A program made the position numbers and the translations under genes. 64,000 nucleotides of DNA from Rhizobium sophoriradicis. GTDB taxonomy: Bacteria > Pseudomonadota > Alphaproteobacteria > Rhizobiales > Rhizobiaceae. The notes below the pieces were generated by a model. That model was not told where the DNA came from. It was given only the letters and a program-made list of their open reading frames with translations, and ran no database searches. Positions 45,722-54,429 of this stretch are shown piece by piece; within the stretch, counting starts at the first letter, position 1, and each line of letters starts with the position of its first letter. The DNA lies in contig NZ_RQIH01000004.1 in NCBI RefSeq assembly GCF_003939025.1, positions 248,001 through 312,000 on the forward strand, written 5' to 3'.

Positions 45722-46399
45722 TCAGCCTCTGGAGACTTGTTGGGGATAGCTGATGATCGAGAGATACCGGCTCGGCAGTTTCACCAGTTGCTCCGGCCCA
45801 TGCGGCGCATCGGCATCGAAGAACAGGCTGTCGCCCGGCTGCATCTGGAAAAGCTGGTCGCCGTGGCGATAGACCACCTCGCCTTCGAGCATGTAGAGAA
45901 ACTCCATGCCCTCGTGCTGGAAGGTCGGGAAGATGTCGGAATCGGCCGTCAGCGTGATGAGATAGGGCTCGACGATGACGCCGCTCGAATTGTTGTCGAT
46001 ATGGCCGAGCAGATTATACTGGTGGCCGGCGCGCGTGCCGCGCCGTTCGAGCTCGACGCCCTCTCCCGCCTTGACGAAGACGGCATTGCGCGGTTCCTCG
46101 TAGCGTCTGAAGAAAGCGGTCAGCGGCACGCCGAGCGCCCGCGACAGCGATTGCAGCGTCGTCAGCGATGGCGAGATGTTGCCGTTCTCGATCTTCGACA
46201 GCATGCCGAGCGAAATGCCGGTGGCGGCCGCGAGATCGGTGACCGTGATGCCGAGTTTCTTGCGATAGGCACGCACCTCATGGCCGATCGCCATTTCAAG
46301 GTTGTTTTCCTTCGGTTCCCGAACGGCGTGCGGGTCCTGGGAAAAGGGCGCGCGTGCGCCATGTTCCGCTTGCTCTGCCGTTTCACGCTTGGTTTTCAT
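45722..46399 (-). CDS. XRE-family regulator with cupin sensor
   Basis: 225 residues. Residues about 25-80 form an XRE helix-turn-helix (ITVTDLAAATGISLGMLSKI, then SPSLTTLQSLSRALGV). The C-terminal half is a cupin (FPTFQHEGMEFLYMLEGEVV and GDSLFFDADAPHGPEQL). Regulators of this design often control amine and amino-acid catabolism. It precedes mgsA on the same strand by about 90 bases, so control of the methylamine genes is likely. Confidence 0.88.
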   Translation of the reverse strand: MKTKRETAEQAEHGARAPFSQDPHAVREPKENNLEMAIGHEVRAYRKKLGITVTDLAAATGISLGMLSKIENGNISPSLTTLQSLSRALGVPLTAFFRRYEEPRNAVFVKAGEGVELERRGTRAGHQYNLLGHIDNNSSGVIVEPYLITLTADSDIFPTFQHEGMEFLYMLEGEVVYRHGDQLFQMQPGDSLFFDADAPHGPEQLVKLPSRYLSIISYPQQVSRG

Positions 46400-46472
46400 G
46401 AATGTCCCGCCGCCTGGTTTTTCCCGATGGCAACCTATCGCCCTGGTGAAACTTCCTCAACCGTGGAGAAAG

Positions 46473-47432
46473 CTAATCCCGCCTCGCCTGCCGCGGCGCC
46501 ATGCCATAGAGGGCGCGGAACATCCGGGAAAAATGGCTGAGACTGGAAAAGCCGGTGGCGACCGCAATCTCCGAGACGGAAAGCGGGCTCTGTTTCAGCA
46601 AGCGATGGGCATGCTGAAGCCGGATGCGATGGTACTGATCAAGGAAAGTGGTACCGAGATGGGCCGAGAACAGCCGGTCGAGATGACGGGCGGAAACACC
46701 GGCGATGCGCGCCATGGCGGCGCGGTCGAGCGGCATCTCGATCGTCTCCTCCATCCGTTCGAGAACGCTGAGCAGGCCGGGATGATGGACGCCGTAACGT
46801 TCGGTCAGCGAGGCGCGCTGGGGTGCGGCGGGTTCGTTGACCTCGGTGTGAAGATACCAATCGCTGACGCGGCGGGCGAAATCCGGCCCCATCCGCTCGG
46901 CGATCAGCACATGCATCATGTCGAGCGGTGCAATGCCACCGCCGCAGGTGATCCGGTTGCCGTCGATCATGAAGCGCGCTTGGCGCGGCGAAAGATCCGG
47001 AAAGGCTTCGAGAAGCGCCGCAGCATGTTCCCAGTGGATGGTGAAGTCACGGCCGGCGAGCAGTCCGGCGGCGGCCATCAGGTAGGGACCGCCTGAAATG
47101 CCGCCGATCCTCACACCTTCGCGCGCCAGCTGCCGCAGGCAGGCAAGGACGCCGGGATAACGCCAGTCCCGCGGCGAGCCGCCGGCGCAGACGAAGGCCA
47201 TTCCGAGATCGGAGCCCCTGGCGGGAAGAGGTTCGGCCGGCACAGGCACGCCCGAGGAGGAGAGCACCGGCGCGCCGTCCGGCGAGAAGATCGACAGGCG
47301 ATAGATATCGCGGCCGGCCAGAAGATTTGCCGCCCGCAACGGCTCTGTCGCCGAAGCGTAGGACATCAGCGCGAATCCCGGGATCAGGATAAGGCCGATC
47401 TCCTGGACATTTCTGGTATCGGGCGAGGACAT
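46473..47432 (-). CDS. glxA: GlxA-type AraC regulator with DJ-1/PfpI domain
   Basis: 319 residues. N-terminal DJ-1/PfpI-like domain (EIGLILIPGFALMSYASATE to GGISGGPYLMAAAGLL), without catalytic role, and a C-terminal AraC domain (MARIAGVSARHLDRLFSAHL and VSEIAVATGFSSLSHFSRMF). This is the layout of S. meliloti GlxA, the gene next to glxBCD. It is divergent from mgdA with an 87-base gap, so it probably switches on the mgd genes and perhaps both operons. Confidence 0.9.
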   Translation of the reverse strand: MSSPDTRNVQEIGLILIPGFALMSYASATEPLRAANLLAGRDIYRLSIFSPDGAPVLSSSGVPVPAEPLPARGSDLGMAFVCAGGSPRDWRYPGVLACLRQLAREGVRIGGISGGPYLMAAAGLLAGRDFTIHWEHAAALLEAFPDLSPRQARFMIDGNRITCGGGIAPLDMMHVLIAERMGPDFARRVSDWYLHTEVNEPAAPQRASLTERYGVHHPGLLSVLERMEETIEMPLDRAAMARIAGVSARHLDRLFSAHLGTTFLDQYHRIRLQHAHRLLKQSPLSVSEIAVATGFSSLSHFSRMFRALYGMAPRQARRD

Positions 47433-47519
47433 GTCCCTTTTATATTCATTAGTGTCCTAATTGCGCAAGTCAGCGGCGATCTTTCTGGCATCATGCGGCC
47501 GTTCTATTCGGATTGACCC

Positions 47520-48770
47520 ATGCGCTACTCCGCTCTGTCGATTTTCCTGAACGGCCTTCGCGGCAACAAAGGCTGGGCGCCTGCCTGGCGCGACCCCGCG
47601 CCGAAGCCGCATTATGATGTCGTCATCGTCGGCGGCGGCGGCCACGGACTTGCCACTGCCTATTATCTCGCCAAGGAGTTCGGCATCACCAATGTCGCCG
47701 TTCTCGAAAAGGGTTATCTCGGCTCCGGCAATATCGGCCGGAACACGACGATCATCCGCTCGAACTACCTGCTGCCCGGCAACAATCCCTTCTACGAGCT
47801 GTCGATGAAGCTCTGGGAAGGCCTGGAGCAGGACTTCAACTTCAACGCCATGGTCTCGCAGCGCGGCGTGCTCAACCTCTTTCACTCCGATGCGCAGCGC
47901 GATGCCTATACGCGCCGCGGCAACGCCATGCGGCTGCACGGCGTCGATGCCGAGCTTCTCGACCGGCAGGCGGTGCGCTGGAAATTGCCCTTCCTCGATT
48001 TCGACAATGCGCGTTTCCCCATCATGGGGGGCCTGTTCCATCCGCGCGGCGGCACGGTGCGCCACGATGCGGTCGCCTGGGGTTATGCGCGCGGCGCAGA
48101 CAGCCGCGGCGTCGACATCATCACCCAGTGCGAAGTGACCGGCATCCGCACAGAAAACGGTGAGGTGACCGGCGTCGAGACCAGTAGGGGCTTCATCGGC
48201 TGCGGCAAACTGGCGCTGGCGGCGGCCGGCAATTCCACCACGGTCGCCGAAATGGCCGGTCTTCGCCTGCCGATCGAAAGCCACGTGCTGCAGGCCTTCG
48301 TCTCCGAGGGGCTGAAACCCTTCATCGACAATGTCGTCACCTTCGGCGCCGGACATTTCTACGTCTCTCAGTCGGACAAGGGCGGCCTCGTCTTCGGCGG
48401 CGATATCGACGGCTATAATTCCTATGCCCAGCGCGGCAACCTGGCGACGGTCGAACATGTCGCCGAAGCCGGCGTGGCGATGATCCCGTCGCTGTCGCGG
48501 GTGCGTTTCCTCCGTTCCTGGGGCGGGGTGATGGATATGAGCATGGACGGCTCGCCGATCATCGACCGCACCCACATCGACAATCTCTATCTCAACGCCG
48601 GCTGGTGTTACGGCGGCTTCAAGGCGACGCCCGCCTCCGGCTTCTGCTACGCCCATCTGATCGCCCGCAACACGCCGCACCAGACGGCCCGCGCCTTCCG
48701 GCTCGACCGTTTCGCACGCGGCTATCCGATCGACGAAAAGGGCGTCGGCGCCCAGCCCAATCTGCACTGA
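47520..48770 (+). CDS. mgdA: N-methylglutamate dehydrogenase subunit A (sarcosine oxidase beta-like)
   Basis: 416 residues, like SoxB. FAD-binding DVVIVGGGGHGLATAYYLAK near residues 35-55, then GYLGSGNIGRNTTIIRSNYL, where the SoxB His that holds FAD lies nearby in the family. The C-terminal INAGWCYGGFKATPASG-type segment reads LNAGWCYGGFKATPASGFCY. It oxidises N-methylglutamate to glutamate and transfers the methyl carbon as methylene-THF. Within the MgdABCD set and given the mgs genes opposite, this role is preferred to sarcosine oxidase. First gene of the plus-strand operon. Confidence 0.88.
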   Translation: MRYSALSIFLNGLRGNKGWAPAWRDPAPKPHYDVVIVGGGGHGLATAYYLAKEFGITNVAVLEKGYLGSGNIGRNTTIIRSNYLLPGNNPFYELSMKLWEGLEQDFNFNAMVSQRGVLNLFHSDAQRDAYTRRGNAMRLHGVDAELLDRQAVRWKLPFLDFDNARFPIMGGLFHPRGGTVRHDAVAWGYARGADSRGVDIITQCEVTGIRTENGEVTGVETSRGFIGCGKLALAAAGNSTTVAEMAGLRLPIESHVLQAFVSEGLKPFIDNVVTFGAGHFYVSQSDKGGLVFGGDIDGYNSYAQRGNLATVEHVAEAGVAMIPSLSRVRFLRSWGGVMDMSMDGSPIIDRTHIDNLYLNAGWCYGGFKATPASGFCYAHLIARNTPHQTARAFRLDRFARGYPIDEKGVGAQPNLH

Positions 48771-48782
48771 GGACATTTGACC

Positions 48783-49064
48783 ATGGCGAGCCTGATTTCC
48801 TGTCCCCATTGCGGCGCCCGGCCAAAGGAGGAATTCTCGATCCGCGGCGATGCCGGCCTTATCAGGCCAGCGCCGGACGCCGGCGCGGAGGCCTGGTTCG
48901 ACTATGTCTATCTGCGCGGCAATCCGCGCGGCCGCCACAGCGAATACTGGCACCATTCCTCCGGATGCCGCCGCTGGCTGATCGTCGAACGCGATACCGC
49001 CACCCATGCGGTCCATGGCGTCAAAGACGCCGCCCTTGCGAAGCTCGGCGGAGAACCGGCATGA
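48783..49064 (+). CDS. mgdB: N-methylglutamate dehydrogenase subunit B (sarcosine oxidase delta-like)
   Basis: 93 residues. MASLISCPHCGARPKEEFSI with CPHCG, then YVYLRGNPRGRHSEYWHHSS and GCRRWL. The Cys and His residues bind zinc in sarcosine oxidase delta subunits. The start at 48783 is 12 bases after mgdA; its stop overlaps the mgdC start by four bases (ATGA). Confidence 0.9.
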   Translation: MASLISCPHCGARPKEEFSIRGDAGLIRPAPDAGAEAWFDYVYLRGNPRGRHSEYWHHSSGCRRWLIVERDTATHAVHGVKDAALAKLGGEPA

Positions 49065-52015
49065 GCTTCCGTCTTTCCTCGGGCGGCCGCATCGACCGCG
49101 CCAAGACCCTCGGTTTCAGCTTCGACGGCAAGGCGCTGGAAGGCTATCCGGGTGATACGCTCGCCTCGGCGCTGCTTGCCAACGGCGTCCAGCTCGTCGG
49201 CCGCAGTTTCAAATATCACCGACCGCGCGGCATCCTGACGGCGGGTGCTGCCGAACCGAACGCGCTGGTGACGACAGGCAGCGGCGGGCGCACCGAACCG
49301 AATACGCGCGCGACGATGATCGAGCTCTACGAGGGGCTGACAGCCAGGAGCCAGAACCGCTGGCCCTCGCTCGGCTTCGATATCGGCGCGGTCAACGGCC
49401 TGCTCTCGCCTTTCCTCAGCGCCGGTTTCTACTACAAGACCTTCATGTGGCCGGCAGCGCTCTGGGAAAAGCTCTACGAGCCGGTGATCCGCAAGGCAGC
49501 GGGCCTCGGCAGAGCCTCCTACGAGGCCGATCCCGACACCTATGAGAAATGCTGGGCGCATTGCGATTTGCTGGTGATAGGCGCGGGCCCTGCCGGTCTT
49601 GCCGCAGCACTGACCGCCGGCCGCGCCGGCGCCCGCGTCATTCTGGCCGACGAAGGCTTCGAGCTTGGCGGCAGCCTGCTTTCCGAGAGCGGCCTCGTCG
49701 AGGACAGGCCGGCGGACGCTCTTCTCGCCGAGATGCTGGCCGAACTCGAAGGGCTGGAAAACGTGCGCTGCCTGCCGCGCATGACCGTCTTCGGCTGGTA
49801 CGACGACAATGTTTTCGGCGCCGTCGAGCGCGTGCAGAAGCATGTGGCGCTGCCCGATCCGGACCGCCCAGTTGAACGCTTGTGGCGCATCGTCGCCCGC
49901 CAGGCGATTCTGGCGACAGGCGCCGAGGAGCGGCCGCTGGTCTTCGGCGGCAACGATATACCAGGCGTGATGATGGCAGGCGCCATGCGCAGCTATCTCA
50001 ACCGGCAGGCGGTGTCGCCGGGCAAAAGCACTGTCATCTTCACCACCAACGATGCCGGTTACCGCATCGCCGCCGATATCGAGGCCGCCGGCCTCGCTGT
50101 CGCGGCGATCGTCGACAGCCGCGCGTATGGGGGCAAGAGCTGGCAGGGCCGCGCCGAAGTGCTGAGGGGCGCCCGGGTGATCGATGCACTCGGCGGCAAG
50201 CGCCTCAACGGCGTCAGCGTCGAAACCGCAAGCGGCACCCGCCGCATCGAAGCCGATGCACTTGCCATGTCGGGCGGCTGGAGCCCGATCATCCATCTTG
50301 CCTGCCATCGCGGCGGCAAGCCGCAGTGGTCGGACGAGGCCGCGGCGTTTCTGGCGCCGGCCGCGCAAGAGGGGCTTGCCGTTGCCGGTTCGGCGGCTGG
50401 CCTCCAGGAAATCGCGGCATGCCTCGGCGACGGCGCGGCAAAGGCGGCGGCCGCTTTGCAGGCGATCGGCTTTGCCGCGATGGAACCGGCCTTTGCGGCT
50501 ACACCGGAGGCCACGCAGGGCGCAAAACCGCTTTGGTCCGTCAAGGGCTCGAAGGGCAAGGCTTTCGTCGACTATCAGAACGACGTGCATCTTAGGGATC
50601 TCGGCCTCGCAGTGCGCGAAGGTTACGGCCATGTCGAGCTTGCCAAGCGTTATACGACATCAGGCATGGCGACCGACCAGGGCAAGCTTTCCAACATCAA
50701 CGCCATCGGCATTCTGGCCGAGGCGCGCGGCGTGTCGCCGGCCGAAGTGGGAACGACGACCTTCCGGCCTTTCTATACGCCGGTCTCTTTCGGCGCTCTG
50801 ACGGGGGCGTCGCGCGGCAAAGATTTCCAGCCGGCGCGCAAATCACCGCTGCATGGCTGGGCGAAAAAGAACGGCGCGGTCTTCGTCGAAACCGGCTTGT
50901 GGTACCGTTCCTCCTGGTTTCCGCGCGCCGGCGAGACGACGTGGCGCGACAGCGTCGACCGCGAGGTGCTGAATATCCGTAGGAATGCCGGCCTCTGCGA
51001 CGTCTCGACGCTCGGCAAGATCGAAATCTTCGGCCGCGATGCCGCGACCTTCCTCGACCGGATCTATTGCAACGGCTTCGCCAAGCTTGCCGTCGGCAAG
51101 GCGCGTTACGGCATCATGCTGCGTGAGGACGGCTTCATCTATGACGACGGCACCACCAGCCGCTTCAGCGACGAGCACTTCTTCATGACGACGACGACGG
51201 CGCTTGCCGCCGGCGTGCTGACCCATCTCGAATTCTGCGCCCAGACACTCTGGCCGGAGCTCGACGTCTGCTTCGCCTCCTCGACCGATCAATGGGCGCA
51301 GATGGCCGTGGCCGGGCCGAAGTCCCGCGCCATCCTTGCCGAAATCGTCGACGAGGATATCTCCGATGCCGCCTTCCCTTTCATGAGCGCCCGCAAGGTT
51401 TCGCTATTCGGCGGCCGTCTCGAAGGCCGGCTGTTCCGCATCTCCTTCTCCGGCGAACGCGCCTACGAGCTGGCAGTGCCGGCCGGCTATGGCGAAAGCG
51501 TTGCCGACGCCATCATGGCATCAGGCGAAAAACACGGCATCTGCGCCTACGGCGCCGAAGCGCTCGGCGTCCTGCGCATCGAGAAGGGCCATGTCACCCA
51601 CGCCGAGATCAACGGCACGGTCACCCCAGGCGATCTCGGTTTCGGCCGCATGGTGTCATCGACCAAGCCGGATTTCATCGGCAAGGCGATGCTCGCCCGC
51701 GAAGGCCTGCAGGATCCAGATCGGCCGCGCCTCGTCGGCGTCAAGCCGCTGAACCCGGCCAGCGGCTTCCGCACCGGCTCGCATATCCTTGCCGAGGGTG
51801 CGGCGGCGACGCTCGAAAACGATCAGGGCTATGTCACCTCAAGCGCCTTTTCGCCGACGCTCGGCCATAAGATCGGTCTGGCGCTCGTCCGGCGCGGGCC
51901 GGAGCGTCTCGGTGAGAAGGTGACGGTCTGGAACGGGCTGCACAATGAATTCACCGAGGCGGTGCTCTGCCATCCCGTCTTCATCGATCCCGAAAACGAG
52001 AAGCTCCATGCCTGA
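49061..52015 (+). CDS. mgdC: N-methylglutamate dehydrogenase subunit C (sarcosine oxidase alpha-like)
   Basis: 984 residues. An N-terminal ferredoxin-like part (FSFDGKALEGYPGDTLASAL, RSFKYHRPRGILTAGAAEPN), then a dinucleotide-binding domain (DLLVIGAGPAGLAAALTAGR near 170), and from about residue 600 a GCV_T tetrahydrofolate-binding domain (VFVETGLWYRSSWF onward) that forms methylene-THF. The start at 49061 overlaps mgdB by four bases. The longer open frame to its left is not used. The whole order A-B-C-D matches heterotetrameric sarcosine oxidase genes and mgd operons. Confidence 0.9.
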   Translation: MSFRLSSGGRIDRAKTLGFSFDGKALEGYPGDTLASALLANGVQLVGRSFKYHRPRGILTAGAAEPNALVTTGSGGRTEPNTRATMIELYEGLTARSQNRWPSLGFDIGAVNGLLSPFLSAGFYYKTFMWPAALWEKLYEPVIRKAAGLGRASYEADPDTYEKCWAHCDLLVIGAGPAGLAAALTAGRAGARVILADEGFELGGSLLSESGLVEDRPADALLAEMLAELEGLENVRCLPRMTVFGWYDDNVFGAVERVQKHVALPDPDRPVERLWRIVARQAILATGAEERPLVFGGNDIPGVMMAGAMRSYLNRQAVSPGKSTVIFTTNDAGYRIAADIEAAGLAVAAIVDSRAYGGKSWQGRAEVLRGARVIDALGGKRLNGVSVETASGTRRIEADALAMSGGWSPIIHLACHRGGKPQWSDEAAAFLAPAAQEGLAVAGSAAGLQEIAACLGDGAAKAAAALQAIGFAAMEPAFAATPEATQGAKPLWSVKGSKGKAFVDYQNDVHLRDLGLAVREGYGHVELAKRYTTSGMATDQGKLSNINAIGILAEARGVSPAEVGTTTFRPFYTPVSFGALTGASRGKDFQPARKSPLHGWAKKNGAVFVETGLWYRSSWFPRAGETTWRDSVDREVLNIRRNAGLCDVSTLGKIEIFGRDAATFLDRIYCNGFAKLAVGKARYGIMLREDGFIYDDGTTSRFSDEHFFMTTTTALAAGVLTHLEFCAQTLWPELDVCFASSTDQWAQMAVAGPKSRAILAEIVDEDISDAAFPFMSARKVSLFGGRLEGRLFRISFSGERAYELAVPAGYGESVADAIMASGEKHGICAYGAEALGVLRIEKGHVTHAEINGTVTPGDLGFGRMVSSTKPDFIGKAMLAREGLQDPDRPRLVGVKPLNPASGFRTGSHILAEGAAATLENDQGYVTSSAFSPTLGHKIGLALVRRGPERLGEKVTVWNGLHNEFTEAVLCHPVFIDPENEKLHA

Positions 52016-52553
52016 TCTTCCCCAGCACAGACCGGTTCTCGCCGGCGCTAGATATAACGGCATGACAGCGGCCGCCATCCGGCTGGAAGCCCTGCAGGAA
52101 GGCCATCTGCTGCACGTGCTCGGCGCGATCGAACCGGCGGCACTGGCCGCCGAGCTGGTCAAAGCCGGCCTCGCGAACAGTTCGATCCGCAAGGCCGGCT
52201 TCCGCCAATGGTTCGTCGCCGGCGACGAGCCGCTTTCCTCAGCCGCTCTCGAAGCCCTAGCGGCAGCGCTTGCCGGGAAAGCCGTCGTCATGGACCAGAG
52301 CCATGGACGCGTCCGCATCGGCATTTCCGGCCGATCCTCGCGGCTGCTTCTGTCAAAAGGCACAGCCGTCGATCTCGATCCCGCCGTCTTTCCGGAAGGC
52401 GGTTCGGCGATGACGATGATCGGCCATATCTCCGTGCAGATCGTCCGAACTGGCGATGACAGTTTCGAACTGACGGTCCTGCGCAGCTTCGCCGAAAGCC
52501 TGTGGGACGAACTCAGGCATATGGCGGCGAGCGCCGAAAAGGATAGCGTGTAA
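52008..52553 (+). CDS. mgdD: N-methylglutamate dehydrogenase subunit D (sarcosine oxidase gamma-like)
   Basis: 181 residues. This subunit is the least conserved. KAGFRQWFVAGDEPLSSAAL, VDLDPAVFPEGGSAMTMIGH and FAESLWDELRHMA agree with SoxG. The start at 52008 overlaps the mgdC stop by eight bases, showing coupling. Last gene of the operon; its end faces the convergent rtcR gene about 60 bases away. Confidence 0.87.
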   Translation: MPDLPQHRPVLAGARYNGMTAAAIRLEALQEGHLLHVLGAIEPAALAAELVKAGLANSSIRKAGFRQWFVAGDEPLSSAALEALAAALAGKAVVMDQSHGRVRIGISGRSSRLLLSKGTAVDLDPAVFPEGGSAMTMIGHISVQIVRTGDDSFELTVLRSFAESLWDELRHMAASAEKDSV

Positions 52554-52612
52554 AGGCTACCGCCATGGGTTTGTCCTATCAGCGAAAGTCGTTCACGCGC
52601 AGCACATAGCCT

Positions 52613-54220
52613 TTATCCCGTTTTCCTGATGTCCTCGAATCTGAGACTGAAGCGCGCGAGATACTTACTCAGGCGATCGGCGTCGTTGCTGCTCTTTTTC
52701 TCCGTTCGCGAGATCGCAAACAAGGCCCTGCCCGCAGCACTTGCCGTGGCGTGTTGACGGCACGTATGAAGAACGGTGGCAAGCTGGGCTGCGTCAAAGC
52801 GATCGAGGCGAGTAGCAGCGTCTGCACCGAGCACTTCTTCAATGATCAGATCCACCCTGCCGTCCTCACTCGAACTGCGCCAGAACGCATTCAACCGTCG
52901 GACTTCATCATCGACGACGTCGGTCGTGATGCGTCCATGCGGCGCGAGGGTCGCCATGCGGGTCACCGAAGCCGACAGGTCGCGAAAGTTGGCACTCCAG
53001 AGGGCTTGCGGGCCGGTTGCGAAAGTCAGGTAGCGTTCGCGTGCTTCCTTGTTGAACGTAACATTTTCGCCTTCTCGTTCCAGATAGCGCCGGAGCTCGA
53101 AGTCGAGATTGGGTTCTATGTCCTCCTTGCGCTCGCGCAGGGCCGGCAGTTGGAATGTCCAGAGGTTCAGGCGGGCATAGAGATCTTCGCGGAACCTGCC
53201 TTTGCGGACATCCTCGCCAAGATCGCGGTTGGTGCCGGCAAGCAGCTGGAAGTCCGCGGACGCCTCCCGATCAGCGCCCACGGGCAGGAACTTCTTTTCC
53301 TCGATCGCGCGCAGGCACATGGCCTGTTCGTCAAGGCCGAGTTCGCCGATCTCGTCGAGGAACAGCACGCCTTTGTCGGCGGATTTGAGCAAACCGGCAC
53401 GCTCGCCGGCAGCGCCGGTAAAGGCGCCTTTCACATGGCCGAACAGGGTGGACATGGCTTGGTCGCCGCGCAGGGTCGCGCAGTTGACCTCGATGAACGG
53501 ACCGCTGACCTTGCGCTGGCTCTTCTTCAGCTCGTAAATCCTGCGGGCAAGTTGCGACTTGCCGGCACCGGTCGGTCCCGTCAGGAGAACGGGCGCGGTC
53601 GAGCGGATCACCACCCTCTCGATCTCGTCGATCATTCTGTTGAAGGCGGCGCTGCGGGTCGAAATCCCCGATTTCAGGAAGGAGGCGGCGTCTTCGCGCT
53701 CGGAGGCGAAGCGCTTGGCGATCTCGTCATAGCGGGACAGGTCGAGGTCGATGATCCGATGCGTGCAGGCGAAATCCTGCTCCGGCTCGCGGTCGCGCGG
53801 CGGCGAGAGCTGCAGCAGCTGGCCGGGAATGATGCGGGCTTCGGTCAGCAGGAACCAGCAGATTTGCGCGACATGGGTGCCGGTGGTGATGTTGACGAGA
53901 TAGTCTTCCGTTTCGGGGTCGAAGTTGTAGTTGCGGGCAAAGTCCCGAAGGTGCGTGTAGACCTCCGAAAAATCCCAGGGATCCCGGAAGTTGATGATAT
54001 TGCTCCGCACCTCCGTTGCCGGCGCCACGGTTTCGATGTCGGCAACGATGCGGTGACAGAGAGCTTGCGAGTGGTTGTCGAGGATCAGCTCCAACCGGTC
54101 GATGAACAGGCCCGGTTGCTGGCAGAGCGCGACATTGGGCCGCCAGCGGCTCCAGCGATTTTCCCATTTCCCTGCGTCCAGGGTGGTTCCCAATATGCTG
54201 ATGGCGACGCGGCGCTTCAT
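52613..54220 (-). CDS. rtcR: RtcR, sigma-54 activator of RNA repair genes with CARF-type sensor
   Basis: 535 residues. The N-terminal 170 residues (MKRRVAISILGTTLDAGKWE, then DYLVNITTGTHVAQICWFLL) fit the RtcR regulatory domain of CARF fold, which in related proteins binds RNA-derived ligands. The AAA+ domain has Walker A GPTGAGKS at 215-222, GAFTGA at 265-270 for sigma-54 contact, and Walker B VLFLDEIGEL at 285-294. The usual C-terminal DNA-binding part follows. In enterobacteria RtcR switches on rsr, Y RNAs and rtcBA after RNA damage. It is divergent from a sigma-54 promoter at 54380. Confidence 0.95.
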   Translation of the reverse strand: MKRRVAISILGTTLDAGKWENRWSRWRPNVALCQQPGLFIDRLELILDNHSQALCHRIVADIETVAPATEVRSNIINFRDPWDFSEVYTHLRDFARNYNFDPETEDYLVNITTGTHVAQICWFLLTEARIIPGQLLQLSPPRDREPEQDFACTHRIIDLDLSRYDEIAKRFASEREDAASFLKSGISTRSAAFNRMIDEIERVVIRSTAPVLLTGPTGAGKSQLARRIYELKKSQRKVSGPFIEVNCATLRGDQAMSTLFGHVKGAFTGAAGERAGLLKSADKGVLFLDEIGELGLDEQAMCLRAIEEKKFLPVGADREASADFQLLAGTNRDLGEDVRKGRFREDLYARLNLWTFQLPALRERKEDIEPNLDFELRRYLEREGENVTFNKEARERYLTFATGPQALWSANFRDLSASVTRMATLAPHGRITTDVVDDEVRRLNAFWRSSSEDGRVDLIIEEVLGADAATRLDRFDAAQLATVLHTCRQHATASAAGRALFAISRTEKKSSNDADRLSKYLARFSLRFEDIRKTG

Positions 54221-54379
54221 GACTTATCCAAAATTATAAAGCTATATAGCTTACGATAATATAACCGGGGCATAGATTTTCGCAATTCCTGATTGTGCGT
54301 AAAAGCTTCAAAAAATTTGTTGTTTAAAAACAAAGCGTTAAAACAAAAAATCAGGCCTGACGTGTTCTTTTCTCCAAGC

Positions 54380-54395
54380 TGGCACGCGTCTTGAA
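54380..54395 (+). promoter_or_regulatory. Sigma-54 promoter of the Ro/Y-RNA/rtcB operon
   Basis: TGGCACGCGTCTTGAA matches the -24/-12 consensus (TGGCAC, then TTGC) with one change at the last C. It lies 35 bases before the Ro gene and is the expected target of RtcR. The 140 bases upstream are very AT-rich and contain the short palindrome TTGTTT-AA-AAACAA at 54320-54333 and a broken repeat near 54278-54300; either could be an RtcR enhancer site. Confidence 0.8.
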
Positions 54396-54429
54396 AGGTA
54401 TCTGGCACGAACACACAAGAGGGGCTGTC

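Noticed and set aside
43970..46540. Long open plus-strand frame opposite mgsB, mgsA and the XRE gene
   Set aside because: It is the antisense of three genes with clear family motifs and has no motif of its own.
47520..52553. Sarcosine oxidase soxBDAG
   Set aside because: Subunits are homologous, but the divergent mgsABC-gmaS operon makes N-methylglutamate the expected substrate.
52751..54259. Open plus-strand frame opposite rtcR
   Set aside because: Antisense shadow of a sigma-54 activator whose Walker and GAFTGA motifs are on the minus strand.
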